A stretch of DNA of 52,500 nt from Balamuthia mandrillaris (taxonomy: Eukaryota; Discosea; Longamoebia; Balamuthiidae). Positions 36,869-48,888 of the stretch are shown one piece after another. The notes beneath the pieces are model-generated. The model searched no databases. It was not told the origin of the DNA and saw nothing but the letters and a program-made list of their open reading frames with translations. Made by a program: the position numbers and the translations under genes. Positions within the stretch are counted from its first letter, which is position 1. Every line of letters begins with the position of its first letter. Location: assembly GCA_031835245.1 (NCBI GenBank), contig JAVKOQ010000270.1, positions 1 through 52,500 on the forward strand. Direction: 5' to 3'.

Positions 36869-37068
36869 GTTTCCTTCTCGTCTCTTTCTTCTTTGTTTCA
36901 TCCAGCCGCAGACGTCACAAATCTCTATATTTGGAAAATGTTACGACAACATTACCATATTCGCTTCGTCGTGATGTCATCAAAACGAGGGGTCAATCCT
37001 TACGAAAACAGAAGAAAGAAAAGAAAAAAGAAAGAAAAGAAAGAAAAGAAAAGAAAAAGAAAAGAAAA
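36869..37068. promoter_or_regulatory. Bidirectional promoter, ArfGAP / NOP53
   Basis: 200 bp between divergent starts. Contains the palindrome TGATGTCATCA at 36972-36982, which resembles a bZIP/CRE-type site, and a purine-rich AAGAAAAG tract just before the NOP53 ATG. No TATA box is obvious. Confidence 0.45.
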
Positions 37069-38555
37069 ATGCCCAAGAGAAAGAGAGCCTCGAGCAAGAA
37101 GCGCCTTCCAGAAAAGAACGACGGCGAAGCCGACCCGATTCCCTCCCCGGTCGCGCAGGACAAAAAGACGACAAATGGCAAAGCCAACCGTTCCGCGGCA
37201 AGGCAAGTGAACAGCAGCAAGTCGGAAGAGGCGCTTCTGTCCCGGCGAGAGCGGTTCCGGAACAAGGTGCTGCGCGGAGAGGAGGCTTTCAAGCAAGCGG
37301 AAGGACAGAGCAAACGACGCAAACTCGCCGAAAACAACAACAACGCTGAAGCAAAGAAAGTGAACGAGCTGGCCAAGAAAATGGCAAAAGGGCAAGTGGC
37401 CCCTAAATCTGCTCGCAAGCAGCTGCCGCCCAAGAGCTACGACATTTGGTCAACTCCTTCCCCCTCCTCTACCGACCCCGTAGCAGCCATTCTTGCTAAG
37501 GTATCAACTCTCTTTCATTCATTCTTGGTGTTTCTGTCCTTCTTATGCTTCTCTCTTCGCTCTTCTCCGTTCTCGTTCCTGCTTCTCTGCTTCTCTTGCT
37601 CACTCTCAATGATAAACAGCCCACACCAAAACCTCCGCCACGCTCAAAACCATCAGCTCTCCCGGCAGTGGAGCCTGCCTCCACGGGAACCTCCTACCGC
37701 CCTACCTTTGACTCCCATCAGGACGAACTGGGCCAGGCTCTTGTTGAGGAACTGAGGTTGCAAAAGCTGGACCGGAAGATTGACAGACGAATTCCGAGAG
37801 CCAGAAACAAAGACTGGATGGTAAATGCTTCTCATTCTCTCCCTCTCCCCTCTCTATGGCTTTCGACGAAGCAAATTAACGTGAGATGATACTGTAGGAA
37901 GGAATGGAAGTACAAACAGCTGATAGTAAGAACGCAGAAGAAGAAGAGGAAGAGCAACGTGACATCAAAGAAGAGGAGGAAGAGACCAATCAAAAGCAGC
38001 ACAACCCGTGGTCCACCAAACTCACTAAAGCCCAACGCAACAAACAAAAACGTAACAAGCTCGAACAGAAGAAGAAGATCGGCAAAATGGTGGCTGCGAG
38101 GAAGAAGAAGCAGCTCGATAAGCTGCCCGAGATCTTGAAAGACATTCAACAAACTGAGGAAGCCGCCCAACAACGTGCCCTACAGCGAAAACTGCAAAGA
38201 GAAGAGGCCGCTTTGTACGGCACCAAACGTTTGGGTCCGTACAAGTTTGAGGACAAGCCAAAGTCTTCAGAGGTGCTGTTGACCAACGAGCTGCCCTCTT
38301 CGTTGAGACAGGTCACCGCTACCGTGAATCCGTTCTACGATCGCTATCGTAGCTTCATCAAGCGGAACATGATTGAACCTCGTCATGTTGCTCGGTTCGT
38401 TTCTCTCTGTCTCTCTCTCTGTCTCTCTCTTCATGGCTAGATGCTTACTTTTTATTCAAAAACAAAACAAAAACAGGCGAAGAAGAAGATACCGTTTGCG
38501 CACGTACCAAAAGCGATCCACGTTGATGCCGTGGGAGCTTGAGGGAAGAGATTAA
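37069..38555 (+). CDS. NOP53: Ribosome biogenesis protein NOP53 (GLTSCR2/PICT1)
   Basis: Four exons in phase: 37069-37500, 37620-37820, 37898-38394, 38477-38555; 402 residues. Highly basic start MPKRKRASSKKRLPEK (nuclear/nucleolar). Family marks: YDIWSTP; KLTKAQRNKQKRNKLEQKKK; GPYKFEDKPKSSEVLLTNEL followed by PSSLRQVTATVNPFYDRYRS; FIKRNMIEPR; and a basic end RRRRRYRLRTYQKRS. Nop53 recruits the exosome helicase Mtr4 to pre-60S particles for ITS2 processing. The early arch-interaction-type motif is not obvious to me. Codon 1 is the first ATG after a purine-rich leader; the frame is open further upstream into the promoter but that is unlikely to be used. Confidence 0.88.
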
Positions 38556-38882
38556 AAATGAAGAGGGTGTTCGCATTGGCGGAAGGCCAAGATATTAAGA
38601 GTTACGACAATAATATTTGTTCGATCGATAATTTATCGCATTTCATATTTCTCCAACCTGCAGTGGAGTCCGCATCGGAAAAATTGCAATTCCTTGGAAA
38701 TTGATAACTATCGACCCAGGCTGAATACATAATCGCTGCTAAATTGGTTGGTGCCCAAGCGCCCTCTATCCAACTAATTTTTTGGTGCGATTTTATTTTT
38801 AAAACCAAAAAAACAAACAACAGAGACTCACATCCACCGCTTTCCTTCCTTACCCCCCTAACCCACCCCAACAAGCATCATC
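38556..38882. promoter_or_regulatory. Spacer and promoter before the costars-like gene
   Basis: About 325 bp. Holds the NOP53 3' end and an AT-rich segment with ATCGATAATTTATCGCA (about 38625). A GAGACTCACATCCACC leader and an AACAAGCATCATC context precede the next ATG. No gene is seen. Confidence 0.4.
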
Positions 38883-39378
38883 ATGTCCGGCGTGAAGCAG
38901 CAAATCGATCAGAACTACGTCAAGGTGGCCGAGGCCATCCGCCAACACGGCAGCCCCAACCCCCAATTCCCCAAGGACAACGATCTGGTCTACGGGGAGC
39001 TGCGCAAGCACCTCAACGCCACCGCTGGTCTCGCCACCGTTCTTCGTAACATGCGCAGCAAGGTTTGTTGGTTTTTCTTTTAGTCATCATCAATCGCTTC
39101 ACTATGCTCACTCAAAAAAAATTGGTAGCAATACGTTGATTATCGTGGTGACATCATCAATGGTACAGATTCAAAAACGCATTTTCTTTTTCATCTGTGA
39201 GCACTAACCATATCTTTTATCCTTTTTTTTTTTCTTCGTCGCAGACTCGACGATTATCACTCTCATCAACGACTACGAGCAAGACCTGGTCCCACAGGGC
39301 ATCACTTACGACAAGATCAACGAGCAAGTCAAGGACGTCACCGACCAAAGCTCTCACACCAAGGTTGGTGGCTGGTAA
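38883..39378 (+). CDS. Small costars-domain-like protein
   Basis: Three exons in phase (38883-39062, 39129-39162, 39245-39378), 115 residues. The text resembles the costars/ABRACL fold: VAEAIRQHGSPNPQFPKD; DLVYGELRKHLN; TVLRNMRSKQYVDYRGDIIN, DSTIITLIND, matching the family pattern of a short winged helix ending in V-D/Y-x-G-E...D-V-x-I-x-L. Costars proteins modulate actin dynamics and are common in amoebae. The third exon reads to a stop (VGGW end), but a donor AAG|GTTGGT at 39364 would allow a further exon; I see no clear one downstream. Codon use is strongly C-ending, as expected of a well expressed gene. Confidence 0.6.
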
Positions 39379-39522
39379 AAACGACGACGGCTTCAAAACA
39401 AACAGCAAATCGAAAACTTTTGTTTTCTCTCCTTTCTTTCTGTGTTCATAAAACATTTTTTAAAACAAAACAGCCGAAAATATGTGCAAAAAATATCAGA
39501 GCGAAAGGAAGAAAAGGAAGCT

Positions 39523-42148
39523 CTAGGAGGACGTGGTCTTGCCCAGTCCCTCCACGCCCAACCCGTCCTCCATTCCTTTCACCAAGTTATCGATGTACTG
39601 TTTTTTTTTTTTAAAAAAAAAGAAAAGCAAGGTTAGAGAAGAACTATGAGAAGGAGAAGAGAGGAGGAGGAGAAGGAACCTTTTGGGTGACTCGAATGCG
39701 ATTTTTGAACTCGGTGATATCGAGCTTGGAAAGAGGAGCGTTGACCTGCTTGGCGAGGGCTTCTGTGATGCCCTCCGCGTTGCCCTGCAAGTGCTCAAAG
39801 AACTCCTTTCCCTTTGAGCCATCCGGCAGATAAAACCCATACACGTATGTGTACTTCAACGTGTGACGACACTTTTTCGCCAAACAAACAGAAAAAGTGA
39901 GAAAGAAGATAAAACGAGAAAGCAAGCAAGCAAGAAAGAACGAACCCTTTGCAACAGGTCAACAGCCTCCATAAAGAACTCTACGTTGCCGCTGGTTTGC
40001 TCCCTGTACTCAACAGCCTTCTCTAGGGCCTTCTCCCTCATGTCGGCTATGCTCTTGGCAGCCGTCTCGTGGGCGAAGTATCGGTTAAAGTAATGGAGAT
40101 AACGGTCGGCTTCCGCCTTGAGCCGATCCGCCTCAGAGTCGATCTTCTTGGCCTCCGAGACATCGTATCGGTTGCAGCTGTAGTAGCCTCCCGTGTGTTC
40201 ACCGTGGGTCTTCCAATCACCGCGACACATCCAGCACCACTCCCCGCCACAGCCGCCTTGCTCCTTCCTGCAGGTCATGTGGTTGCAGCCATCAATCCTG
40301 GTGGTGGGGATTCCACAGTGGAAGCAGGGCTTGGAGGTGGCCATCACCAGCTTGATGCTCTCCTGGTCGTCGCTGTTGCGGTCGTGCCACTTGGAGAGCT
40401 GCTCGCAAGTTACCGGGTTGTGATTCTCTAAACCGCAGGCAAAACTGTGGCCACATGCGGGTAAGTAAGGAAAAGAGAAGCAAAAAAAGAGAGAAGAGAA
40501 GAGATGCACCAAAATTGAGATCCACAACTGCACTGCACCATTTCAGCGGGGCGCGTGTATGAATCACCGCATAGAATGACATTAGTGCAACGCGGGTTGG
40601 AACACCAGCTTAGGTCCTTGCTGCAGTCCACATAGTGCTTCACAAAGAAGTACTTGTACCGGTTGTAGTCCTCCGGGTCGGCCATCTTTTGAAACATGCC
40701 ATGGTTGATAGTGACATGACAATTTGGCCACATGCACTTGCTGTTGAGAATACCCTCAGCACTGGAGTTCTTCACAATGACATTGATGTGGTTCTGCCAA
40801 CACACATCACAGTAAGGGCCGTGTCCGCATGGCAACCGCTTCACGTCGCCGTTCTTCACGTCGTCACAGCAGACCAGACACTCCACTTCTTCTTCTTTTT
40901 CTTCCTTTGTCAAGCGTTTGTTCTTCTTCTTTTTGGTCCAAAGTCCAGCCTTTTTACATGTTTTTACTTTGTGATCCCAATACTTGGCATGCATTGCACT
41001 AACACTCCACCTTTAGAGCCAATTAAGTTTGTTAGTTTTGACAAGAAAGACAAAAAGAAGGAGAGGGAGAGAAGAGGAGACTGTGAGACGCACTTAAAAT
41101 ACAAAAGAATGAGAGCAGCGTTCCATTTCTTTAGGCCAAGCTCGCCGGCAGTGGCTTTAATAAGGTCCATTTGTCTCTTCTCGAGCTGACTGTAGGTAAG
41201 CACTGTGAACTTCTCCTTCTTAGTCTCCTCGATCTCGTCAAGGAACCAGTCATCCCCTTGATCTGCCAACTCATCTCCGGACAGAAAGTTGCCCTCGTAG
41301 GGAGAATCCTCACCGGCGTCAAAGTAGTTGTCAGAATCACCCTCCTCGATCTCCTCCTTCAAGTCCTCCTCCGACTCACCATTGGCCTTCTTTTCCTTGC
41401 CTTTGTTCTTCTTCTTCTTCTTTTGCGTGGTACTGCTGCTCTTTGCACTCTTTGTTGTGGTGGCGGTTGTGGCACCTCCCCCGTTCTTTTTGGAAGGCGC
41501 AGCATCACCCTTGCTAACGGTCCCTCGAGCGGTGCCACAGATCACGCAGCTCTTGTCCTCAGGTTGATTGATCAAAGTGCAAGCTATGCACGATTAAAGA
41601 AAACAAAGGAAAAAAGTGAAAGAAACAAGAAGAAGAAAGAAGAAACACAACGTACAGAAGGATGAACAAGAGTTAGTAGGAGACAAACAAACTTTTCATC
41701 ACAAAAGGTACAAACCGGTGCAAGCCCATTCGGAGTACTCGGCAGCTATGGCGGAGGCCACATTGTCGTTCAAATCCGTTGTCGTAGTCCTTTTGCACGT
41801 TGCTTCATCTTCCTGAATATGTTTGCTCGTTTTGGTGCTCCTCCTTGTCTTCGTCTTCTTGGTGGAGTCCCTCTTGTCGCTCGTTTCTTTGCTTTCGCTC
41901 TTCTTTTTCTTAGTGGCTTTGCTGCCTTTTCTCTTCGTTGGAGAGGAGGAGGCGGGCGCGTCGTCTTTCTTCTTGTCGGATGAGGTTTTCTTCTTCGAGT
42001 CCGTGCTGCCCCTCTTCTTTTGCTTCTTGGTCTTCTTGGCGGAGCTGGTGGTGGCCGTCGTCACTTGCGTGCCAGAAGAAGCGGGGCTGAGCCTAGTACC
42101 ATCCTCCTCTTCGCTCACGCTGCAAGCGTTGTTGTTGTTGTTGCTCAT
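39523..42148 (-). CDS. Ariadne-type RBR E3 ubiquitin ligase with RanBP2 zinc finger
   Basis: Six exons in phase: 42148-41716, 41583-41094, 41010-40510, 40444-39946, 39871-39680, 39597-39523; 729 residues. After a lysine/serine-rich N-terminus comes a RanBP2-type finger (SEWACTACTLINQPEDKSCV, then CGTARG) split by intron 1, a second K/E-rich stretch, then the RBR module: RING1 CLVCCDDVKNGDVKRLPCGH; IBR with CMWPNCHVTINHGMFQKMAD and CSNPRCTNVILCG; RING2 CFHCGIPTTRIDGCNHMTCR followed by GGEWCWMC, the latter holding the region of the catalytic cysteine. The Ariadne domain follows (YSCNRYDVSEAKK; LHYFNRYFAHETAAKS; LKYTYVYGFYLP). It transfers ubiquitin through a thioester, usually with cullin-RING partners. 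The N-terminal RanBP2 finger is not standard for Ariadne proteins and suggests ubiquitin or RNA binding. Confidence 0.93.
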
Positions 42149-42450
42149 TTGGTCTCTCCCCGGCTTGACGGACGCGTGCGCAGCGGTTCCAAACAAAAGA
42201 ATAAGAAAAAGAAAACGAAAATGAAAAAAAAAAAGCAGCGAGTCCCACCCCAACACAAGCGTTTCTCGTCTTGTTAGTTCACCCCAACAAAAAAGATCTG
42301 CCCAACAAAAAAAAACAAAACGCGCTACTTTTTTTTTTCTGCTCCCGCTGCGAAGGCCTTCTTCTGTCTTTCACCTAACGGCAATTCTAATTTTAGTTTG
42401 TTATGTTGCTTTACTTGAAATTTAACTAAAAACCCTCGTCGTCCGCCGCT
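42149..42450. other. Ariadne promoter flank and edge of the gene-rich block
   Basis: About 300 bp with A and T runs and no coding signal. It carries the Ariadne 5' flank and marks where the gene-rich, higher-GC part of the window stops. Confidence 0.4.
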
Positions 42451-42629
42451 TTCTTTTCTTCTGCTGTGCTCATTACTGGCTCCAGCCTTTGGCCTATATT
42501 TGGTTGTGGCTAACTCGTGTCTCATCAGTATTTGCATGGCTGACAACGTTTCCTCCTCAAAGAAACTACAAGAGAGAAAGTATTGAGGCCAAAGGCTGGA
42601 GCCTGTAATGAGCACAGCAGAAGCAAAGA
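42451..42629. repeat. Long inverted repeat (hairpin), MITE-like
   Basis: The left arm 42451-42495 and the right arm 42586-42629 are reverse complements with about two mismatches over 44-45 bp (core GGCCAAAGGCTGGAGCC and GTAATGAGCACAGCAGAAG). The spacer is about 90 bp. It could be a small foldback transposon or the paired ends of one. No flanking target duplication is obvious. A 97-codon plus-strand frame (42608-42901) starts inside the right arm and matches nothing I know. Confidence 0.85.
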
Positions 42630-44005
42630 AAGTGGTCCTCCTTATCCATGCTGTTAGAAAGGAGCTATGTGTGGGCTGTTCAAAGGACATAGAAGAGCTA
42701 GCAGGACAGTTGCTGAAACAGTTTAAAAAGAAGACTAACTGCAAGGAGCAGGGAACTGTTTGTCTTGGTTGGTGGTCTTGTTACCATAAAAGCATTGTGG
42801 AAGTCAAAGGCACAAGCTGGATAAAGAGTTGCTACAAGTGTGTAGGAGGGACAAGAGTCAAGTCATGTGCAGAGTTGAGCAAAGCTGGTGGTTTCTTTTA
42901 AGGCTCAAGTTCTTATTGAAGTAATGGTCTGGTTACATAACAATATGTCATAGGACTCTTGAACTTCATTGCTGGGGACGGTCCAAAAGAGAAGACACTA
43001 AAGGGAGTTGAAAATGTATCAAAGGATGATAATGAAGAAGTGTAAGCTGAACCATTAGGCTACTTCCTGTGTTGAAGCACATGATAGTCAGATATGTTAT
43101 GTCTAAACATTTTGTGGAACTTGCAATAAGGTTGTTGTTTCTTCTTTTTGCTACCATCATCAGTAGGAGTCATTTGATTAGAATCTCTGTTTGCTTTTGA
43201 TTGCCAGGGTAATTTTGATCACTTCATCCAAGGAGCAAGGAGCCTTTAAAAGGACAGTATCAATGTATATATGCATCAAATGTCCTTTGAAAGGACTGAT
43301 TGAAATTTGTGTAGCAACAAAGTAAGATGTTCACCATTTATGGATTTGTACTCAAAAGACATAAAGTGATCCAAAACTCAACATGAATATCTTCCCAGCT
43401 CATGTTTAAAGCTGAGGTTTGCTTTGCTCAGTGGAAGGCATCAAAATTAGTGATTTGAGATATAGTAGTACTATATTATGATGAATGTCAAGGAATGTTT
43501 TGAAGCATTCAAAGAAAGAGGAGATGATGTTGTGTTTTCCAGGATTGAACTCAAGCAAAGCGGGAATGATTGTAGATGAAAAAGAAAAAAGGAAAGAGAA
43601 TGAAGAAGCAGAAGTAGGATAGACATGAAACAAGCAAGGAAGCACTATCAAAGTGAACAATGTTGTGACTGTTCTGAAAGACAAAAAGGGTATGTTATCA
43701 GAATAGAAATACAGAAGAGTCATCAAAAGAGGTTTTGTACATCTTGGCCAGGAATACATTGTTCAAAAGATCTTTTTATGAGAGCAAAACACATTGTCAA
43801 GTCATTCAAACATTAATGGAGGATCCAAAATCCAGGTCTGCAGTTGTTCTTATTATAATTAAAGAGCTGAGTACAGGTCAGCATTGAAGCTCAAAGGATT
43901 TGGCCATAGTCAACAGGCATTAGTTGAACTGAAAGGAGTCACTATTTGTGGCATAGAAAAAGTTGAACTACCTACACCTGAGGTAGTTGAAAATGATGAA
44001 AAGCA
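42630..44005. other. Unassigned AT-richer stretch, probable repeat debris
   Basis: About 1.4 kb with frequent stops in all frames and only short open runs. Some plus-strand pieces (around 43620-44010) have amino-acid-like texture but no motif I can name. No RNA gene, no LTR and no clean terminal repeat is seen. It may be the 3' part of the older retroelement to the right or an unrelated decayed repeat. Confidence 0.4.
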
Positions 44006-44007
44006 AT

Positions 44008-45574
44008 CTAGCACCTTGCTAACTTCGTAGGACTTGGAGAAGTCATCATCATCATTGAACTCAGAATTATCATCATCAGAACAATAAGTTCCAAATCAGT
44101 CTTATTAGGAAGAACTGGAGAAGAGGATAGCAGTATCAAGGAACCAGAAGGGAAAGGAGAAACTAGCTTGAGAAGACAAGAAGGAATATGATCTTTCAAC
44201 TCATTGCCAGTGACATCCACTAGTATATATGCACCTCTCTTGGTTCTGTGTTTAATAGAGAAAGGGCTTGAGATACTTCAGATCCATCTTGGATATGGCA
44301 ACTGAATGACGGATCATTAAGGTGTCACCTGGCTTGAATTCAAACAAGGAAACAGAAGAGTCATGCACCACAGACATAACCTGGTTGTAGAGGTCAGTAG
44401 CATCAAAAGCAGCAGGCAAGACAACAGAATGCAACTTGGCAATTTGTGCAAGACAGACAGACTCAGGAATGGAATCAGATTCCATGTTGGAATAATCACT
44501 TGAAAGGTTGAGAGGGTGTCCAAGAAAGAGCTCAAAGGGAGTCGATTTATACCTGGAGGTCAGCCTTTGATTAATGGCAAATTGGGTAGCGAGATGAGAT
44601 CCAAGACTCTCAAGGATGCCATCAACGAGGCCATGCATGACTGGGTTACCAACATCCAAACCACGCACTACCTCATCGGCTTCTCCATCAGAAGGAAGGC
44701 GGACCAGTGGCTTCAATCAGAAGAGACCAGCTTCATAAGGATGAACTTGGCAAAGCAATCAGCCCAAAGGGAAGGCCAGAAGAAACCTTTGTTCTAAACC
44801 TTGTTAAAGAGATTGGCAGCACCTTTATGTCCAGCAAGACAAAGGTGAGAGAGTAACTCCTGTTGTTCTTCCATAGAAAAAGGGGCCATTTTGTCCTAAA
44901 CAGCTTGATGTAACAGATGAGTCCTCTTGATAGAGCCGCTGGAGGATACTGAGAAGCGTCAACATAGACAAGGAAGGAACTCTTGGAATGTTGTGTTGCT
45001 TCTTTACTGAAGTTAAAGTTTTGACTTTATTTGGAACTACTAGTGGAGCTAGCCCATCTTCCTCCCAAAAGTTGGGTGGGTAGAGGTGTGAAAGCATATA
45101 GCACTTCTTGATATGGAGATGGAGACAAGCATTGTTGATAGTATGTAGAACCAAGCAAAGCATCTCAACATGCTCATCAATGGAGGCAGAGCAAGTAAAG
45201 ACGAGATAGTCGTCAATATATTGTGCAGTGCAATCAATGAGGTCCTTAAGCACAGTTGCAAGGAAATGCAACATAGCAGTTAAAACAATCTTCACCCCAA
45301 AGGAAGCTCTACAAAAGCAGTAGCAGTCTTGCCAAGTGAAAGTGAGCTTGATCTGATGAGGCACAAAGTTTAGAAGCTGCATAAAGCTCTACACTAAATC
45401 TAGTGAGCTGGCAATACAGAAGCCAAGGATGTACTCTACAAAAGCAAGAATACCAGAATGTAAAAGCAGATATCCACAGTAATAGAGTTGATGGCTTGAG
45501 GATCAATGCAAGTATGGGCTAATATCCAGTTATCATTAGCATTGTGATAAGGCCAGTAGGGGAACAACCTAACA
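44008..45574 (-). mobile_element. Old Ty3/gypsy-type element, 3' portion (fossil)
   Basis: Minus-strand remains of an LTR-type retroelement. Recognisable parts, right to left: reverse transcriptase including a YIDD-type active-site box (about 45,560-44,990), and integrase C-terminal region (about 44,720-44,010). The matching 5' portion lies beyond the younger insertion at 50,284-52,106. The element is clearly broken, with many breaks, and appears old. I did not find its LTRs; they may be outside or too decayed. Family assignment is from the order of parts and the reverse transcriptase text. Confidence 0.75.
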
Positions 45575-45681
45575 GACACTAACTCAATGGACGTAGGGAA
45601 AAAGACCTTTAATGAAATGAAAGAAAGAGATATATATACAAGGAGAGATAGGGATAGGTATTATGGGAGAGTGGTATAACA
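45575..45681 (-). repeat. 3' LTR of the chromovirus
   Basis: A direct repeat of the copy at 50,177-50,283, about 107 bp, roughly six differences. In element orientation it begins TGTTATACC and directly follows the polypurine tract. The other edge is set only by where similarity fades. It is unusually short for a Ty3-type LTR. Confidence 0.8.
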
Positions 45682-47746
45682 CTTCTCCCTCCCAGGCCAA
45701 AGTCATCTGTGATTAACTGTCAGGCTAATAATCATGATACCACTCTCCAATATGCCTGGACCAGGTCTGGGGCGTTGATAACATTACACTCAGGCTCCCA
45801 AGAGTTGTGGCAGTTGGAGAAACCTTTCCACTTCAACCTATATTCAAGTCCTCGACTAGTGTAGTAGTGATCTAAAACTTTCTCAACCTCATATTCGTCA
45901 TCAGCAAGCTCTCTATCTTCGTTGTTACATAGGATGAATTGTTTGATGCAGTTGAGGTTTACCACTTTATCCGTTTCAGGACCAGCAGTATTTCGCACCT
46001 TGATTGTCTGTGGAGAACAGATTTCGATAATCTTGTAGGGTCCTCCTTTTCAACTACATTGAAGTTTTTTTGACTCACCTACTGATGTGGCTTTGGAGTG
46101 AATGAGAACTAGGTGGCCAACCTTAAACTCATCCTCTGGCTTGCTATGCCGTTTCTCCATCTTCTTTTTTTGAACGTTGTCTACTCCATGGGCTTCTTCT
46201 GCAAGCCTTTTCCTGCTCATCACTCCACATGAACTTTGTTTTGGGGCTTATGAGGTCAGTGAGGGGCTTCACCATCTTGGCGAGATGATGGATGAACTTG
46301 CAATAGTAGTTTGCAAGTCCAAGGAAGCTTTGTTGTTGCTTCCTGGTGGTAGGGCGAGGGCAATCTTGCACCGCCTTGCTCTGCATGGGACTAATTCCAT
46401 CGCTAGACACCATGTGTCCAAGGTACTCCATCATCTCCTTTGCAAAGGTGCATTTGTTGACCTTCACATAGAGTCAATACTCACAGAGACGCTCAAAGAC
46501 CTTGCATAAGTGAATGAGGTGGTTTTCAAATGTCTTGGAAAAAATGATGAGGTCGTTGATGTGACACCAAGAAAACTTCTGCTTGAATTCGCTAAAGATC
46601 TCGTCCATTCCTCGTTGGAACATAGCCAGAGCATTGGTAGGTCCAAAGGGCATAACCACAGGCTCAAACTGGCCGGATTTCATAATGAAGGCACACATAT
46701 TTGCAGTACGCTCCTCCATTAGGAAGTGCCAATAACCACATGCTAGGTCAAACTTGGACCAGAACTTGGAGCTATGGAGGCAATTCAGTCCGTCCTCAAC
46801 GTTTGGCATAGGATAGGAGTCCTTCACTGTCCGTTTGTTTAGCTCTCTGTAATCAATACAGAAACATGGTTTTCCATCCTTCTTGATGATGATGATTACT
46901 GGGTGTGCCCATTCGCTGACAGATTTGTGAATGATGCCCATGAGTAGCATGTCATCCATGGCAGCATCGACGGTCTCCTGAACCTTGGTGCTGACCTTGT
47001 GAGGCTTCACATGGATGGGGGTATAATCCGTTAGGACTATCTTGTGGGGAGGAAGTTTAACACTTCCCATCTCAGGAAGCTTGTTGTATTATTCAAGGGC
47101 CAGCTCTAAAAGCCGTGCTTTCTGCCTGATATCCAGGTCCATGTCATTCATGAGCTCTCTCAAGCTCATCATTACCTCTTCCTTGGTGGGAAGCTCCACT
47201 GGGTAGATAACATTCACGACGTCTTGGGTCTCCTTTGTGACTGAGGTGCACACTCGGTTGTCATCAGAGTTGCAAGACAAACCTTCCACAGGTTTGCTCT
47301 CAGCAAGAAGCAACCAGTGTCGTCATGCTTCCAAAATGTCCCAGCTGATGAGAAAATCGTGAGGCATTGAATCATCCTCTGCCAAGACAGCAATGGTTGC
47401 CTTGACGTTCTTGCGAGTAGGCGTCCAAAAACAAAGAGTGATGTAACCCTTCGGCTTCACTTCATGGCCAGTGGCACTTCTTCACATATCTCCGTTATGT
47501 AGGCTACACATTTTACTTCTTTGGGTAGAAGTGTTTCTTGAATGAAGCTATTGATGGCACAGGAGTCCAGCACGACCTCGACTGTCCTTCCTCCAGAGAT
47601 CTTCAATGTCATCCTCAGCAGACAATGTGCATTCTTAACAACAATATTTGTTGATCCTGTCCTTCCACCAGCAATGTCCTTCTGGGCCAGTGCCTGGCTT
47701 TGGCTTCCAGACTTGCCCTTTGTGTCCTGCAAAGCACTGCCAAAAG

Positions 47747-48888
47747 CTCTGCCAGCAGGATAAAGCGGATATCCATGGATAACTTCTATAAAAGGTAGGT
47801 ATCCACAAAATCTGCTTGGATATCCGCTCTGCCAGCGGGATAAAGCGAATATCCGTGGATAACTTCTATTAAAGGTAGGTATCCACAAAATCCGCCTGGA
47901 TATCCGCCAAAGGGCGGATAATCAGCGTTCCGATTAGGAAAGCCAATAGCAGAGAGGAGAGAAGAGAAGGGAGAGGACATGATCTCGGTGACATAGGAGT
48001 TTCTTCCTATTGGTCAGTTTCATATTTTCCCCTCCAGCCGATTTTAGTTTTCTGTTTTAGTTTCTAAAATTTAAAATCTAAATCTTGAAAACAAGGTAGG
48101 CAAGTGGCACTAGAGGCCTTAGTTAAAAAAGCAGAGGAAGAAAGAGCAGTTGGGAGAGGAAAAAATGATGAGACCCAAAAGATTCTGTTGATGGTTCCCA
48201 TGGTTGCTTGTAAGACTTGACAATTGGTACCGTAGGTCCCTGTGCGCTTTTTCTTTGTATTTCTGATATTCGCACTCACTTTATTCACAATTATTTCACC
48301 ATCACGTCACTTGCCTAACAACCATTTCTACTTGGTGCTTTTCGCTTTTTCTCTGCATGTCAGTAAGAAGAGGTTTGTGATCATAGCAAAGAAAACCTTT
48401 ATAACTATTTGCTTATTCTCTTTGCATTTCCCTCTCTGTTCATCTTTTTGCCCCTTCCAAAGAAGGCCTTGAATCAGGCAGAACTGAGTTCAACCAACAA
48501 GAACAATGCTGCAGCCAGTACCATTCCAAAGCAGGTGATGAACGTCAATGGAGCATAGCGCACAGGAAGTGGCTCTGTAGCGAACATGGTCTAGGTAGCA
48601 ATGAGCAGCAATGTATTAAACTCATCTCTCCCTTCTCTTGTTATTTTTTTTTACTGCAATAAAATTAAAATTTTTCAAACCAATAATAATTTTCTGATAA
48701 TTATCAATGATAATCAATCGAAGCAGCATGACGTCAGTGGCTTCCCAAAAAGGAACTCATCATATTATTTTTCAAACCTGTATCATAAAGTTTTTCAAAT
48801 AAAAACAGTGGATATCCAACTGAATATCTGTGGATATACGGTATGGATACATCCACCAGATATTCGGAGCAGATATCCCGCCAGCAGA
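47747..48888. mobile_element. Foldback-like non-autonomous DNA element with 80-bp tandem end
   Basis: The left end CTCTGCCAGCAGGATA (47,747) and the inverted right end CTCTGCTGGCGGGATA (about 48,888) agree at 13 of 16 bases. Both ends are rich in GGATATCC-type subterminal repeats (TGGATATCC and relatives). The left end is a tandem duplication of an 80-bp unit (47,747-47,826 and 47,827-47,906), about 90 percent identical. The interior (about 47,940-48,780) has no convincing transposase and carries AT-rich text. It lies between the gag and protease parts of the chromovirus, so it inserted later. A clear target duplication is not visible, apart from a possible 2-bp AG. Confidence 0.65.

Noticed and set aside
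42608-42901. 97-codon plus-strand frame after the hairpin
   Set aside because: Starts inside the inverted-repeat arm, matches nothing known and has no supporting splice or promoter signal; left unannotated.
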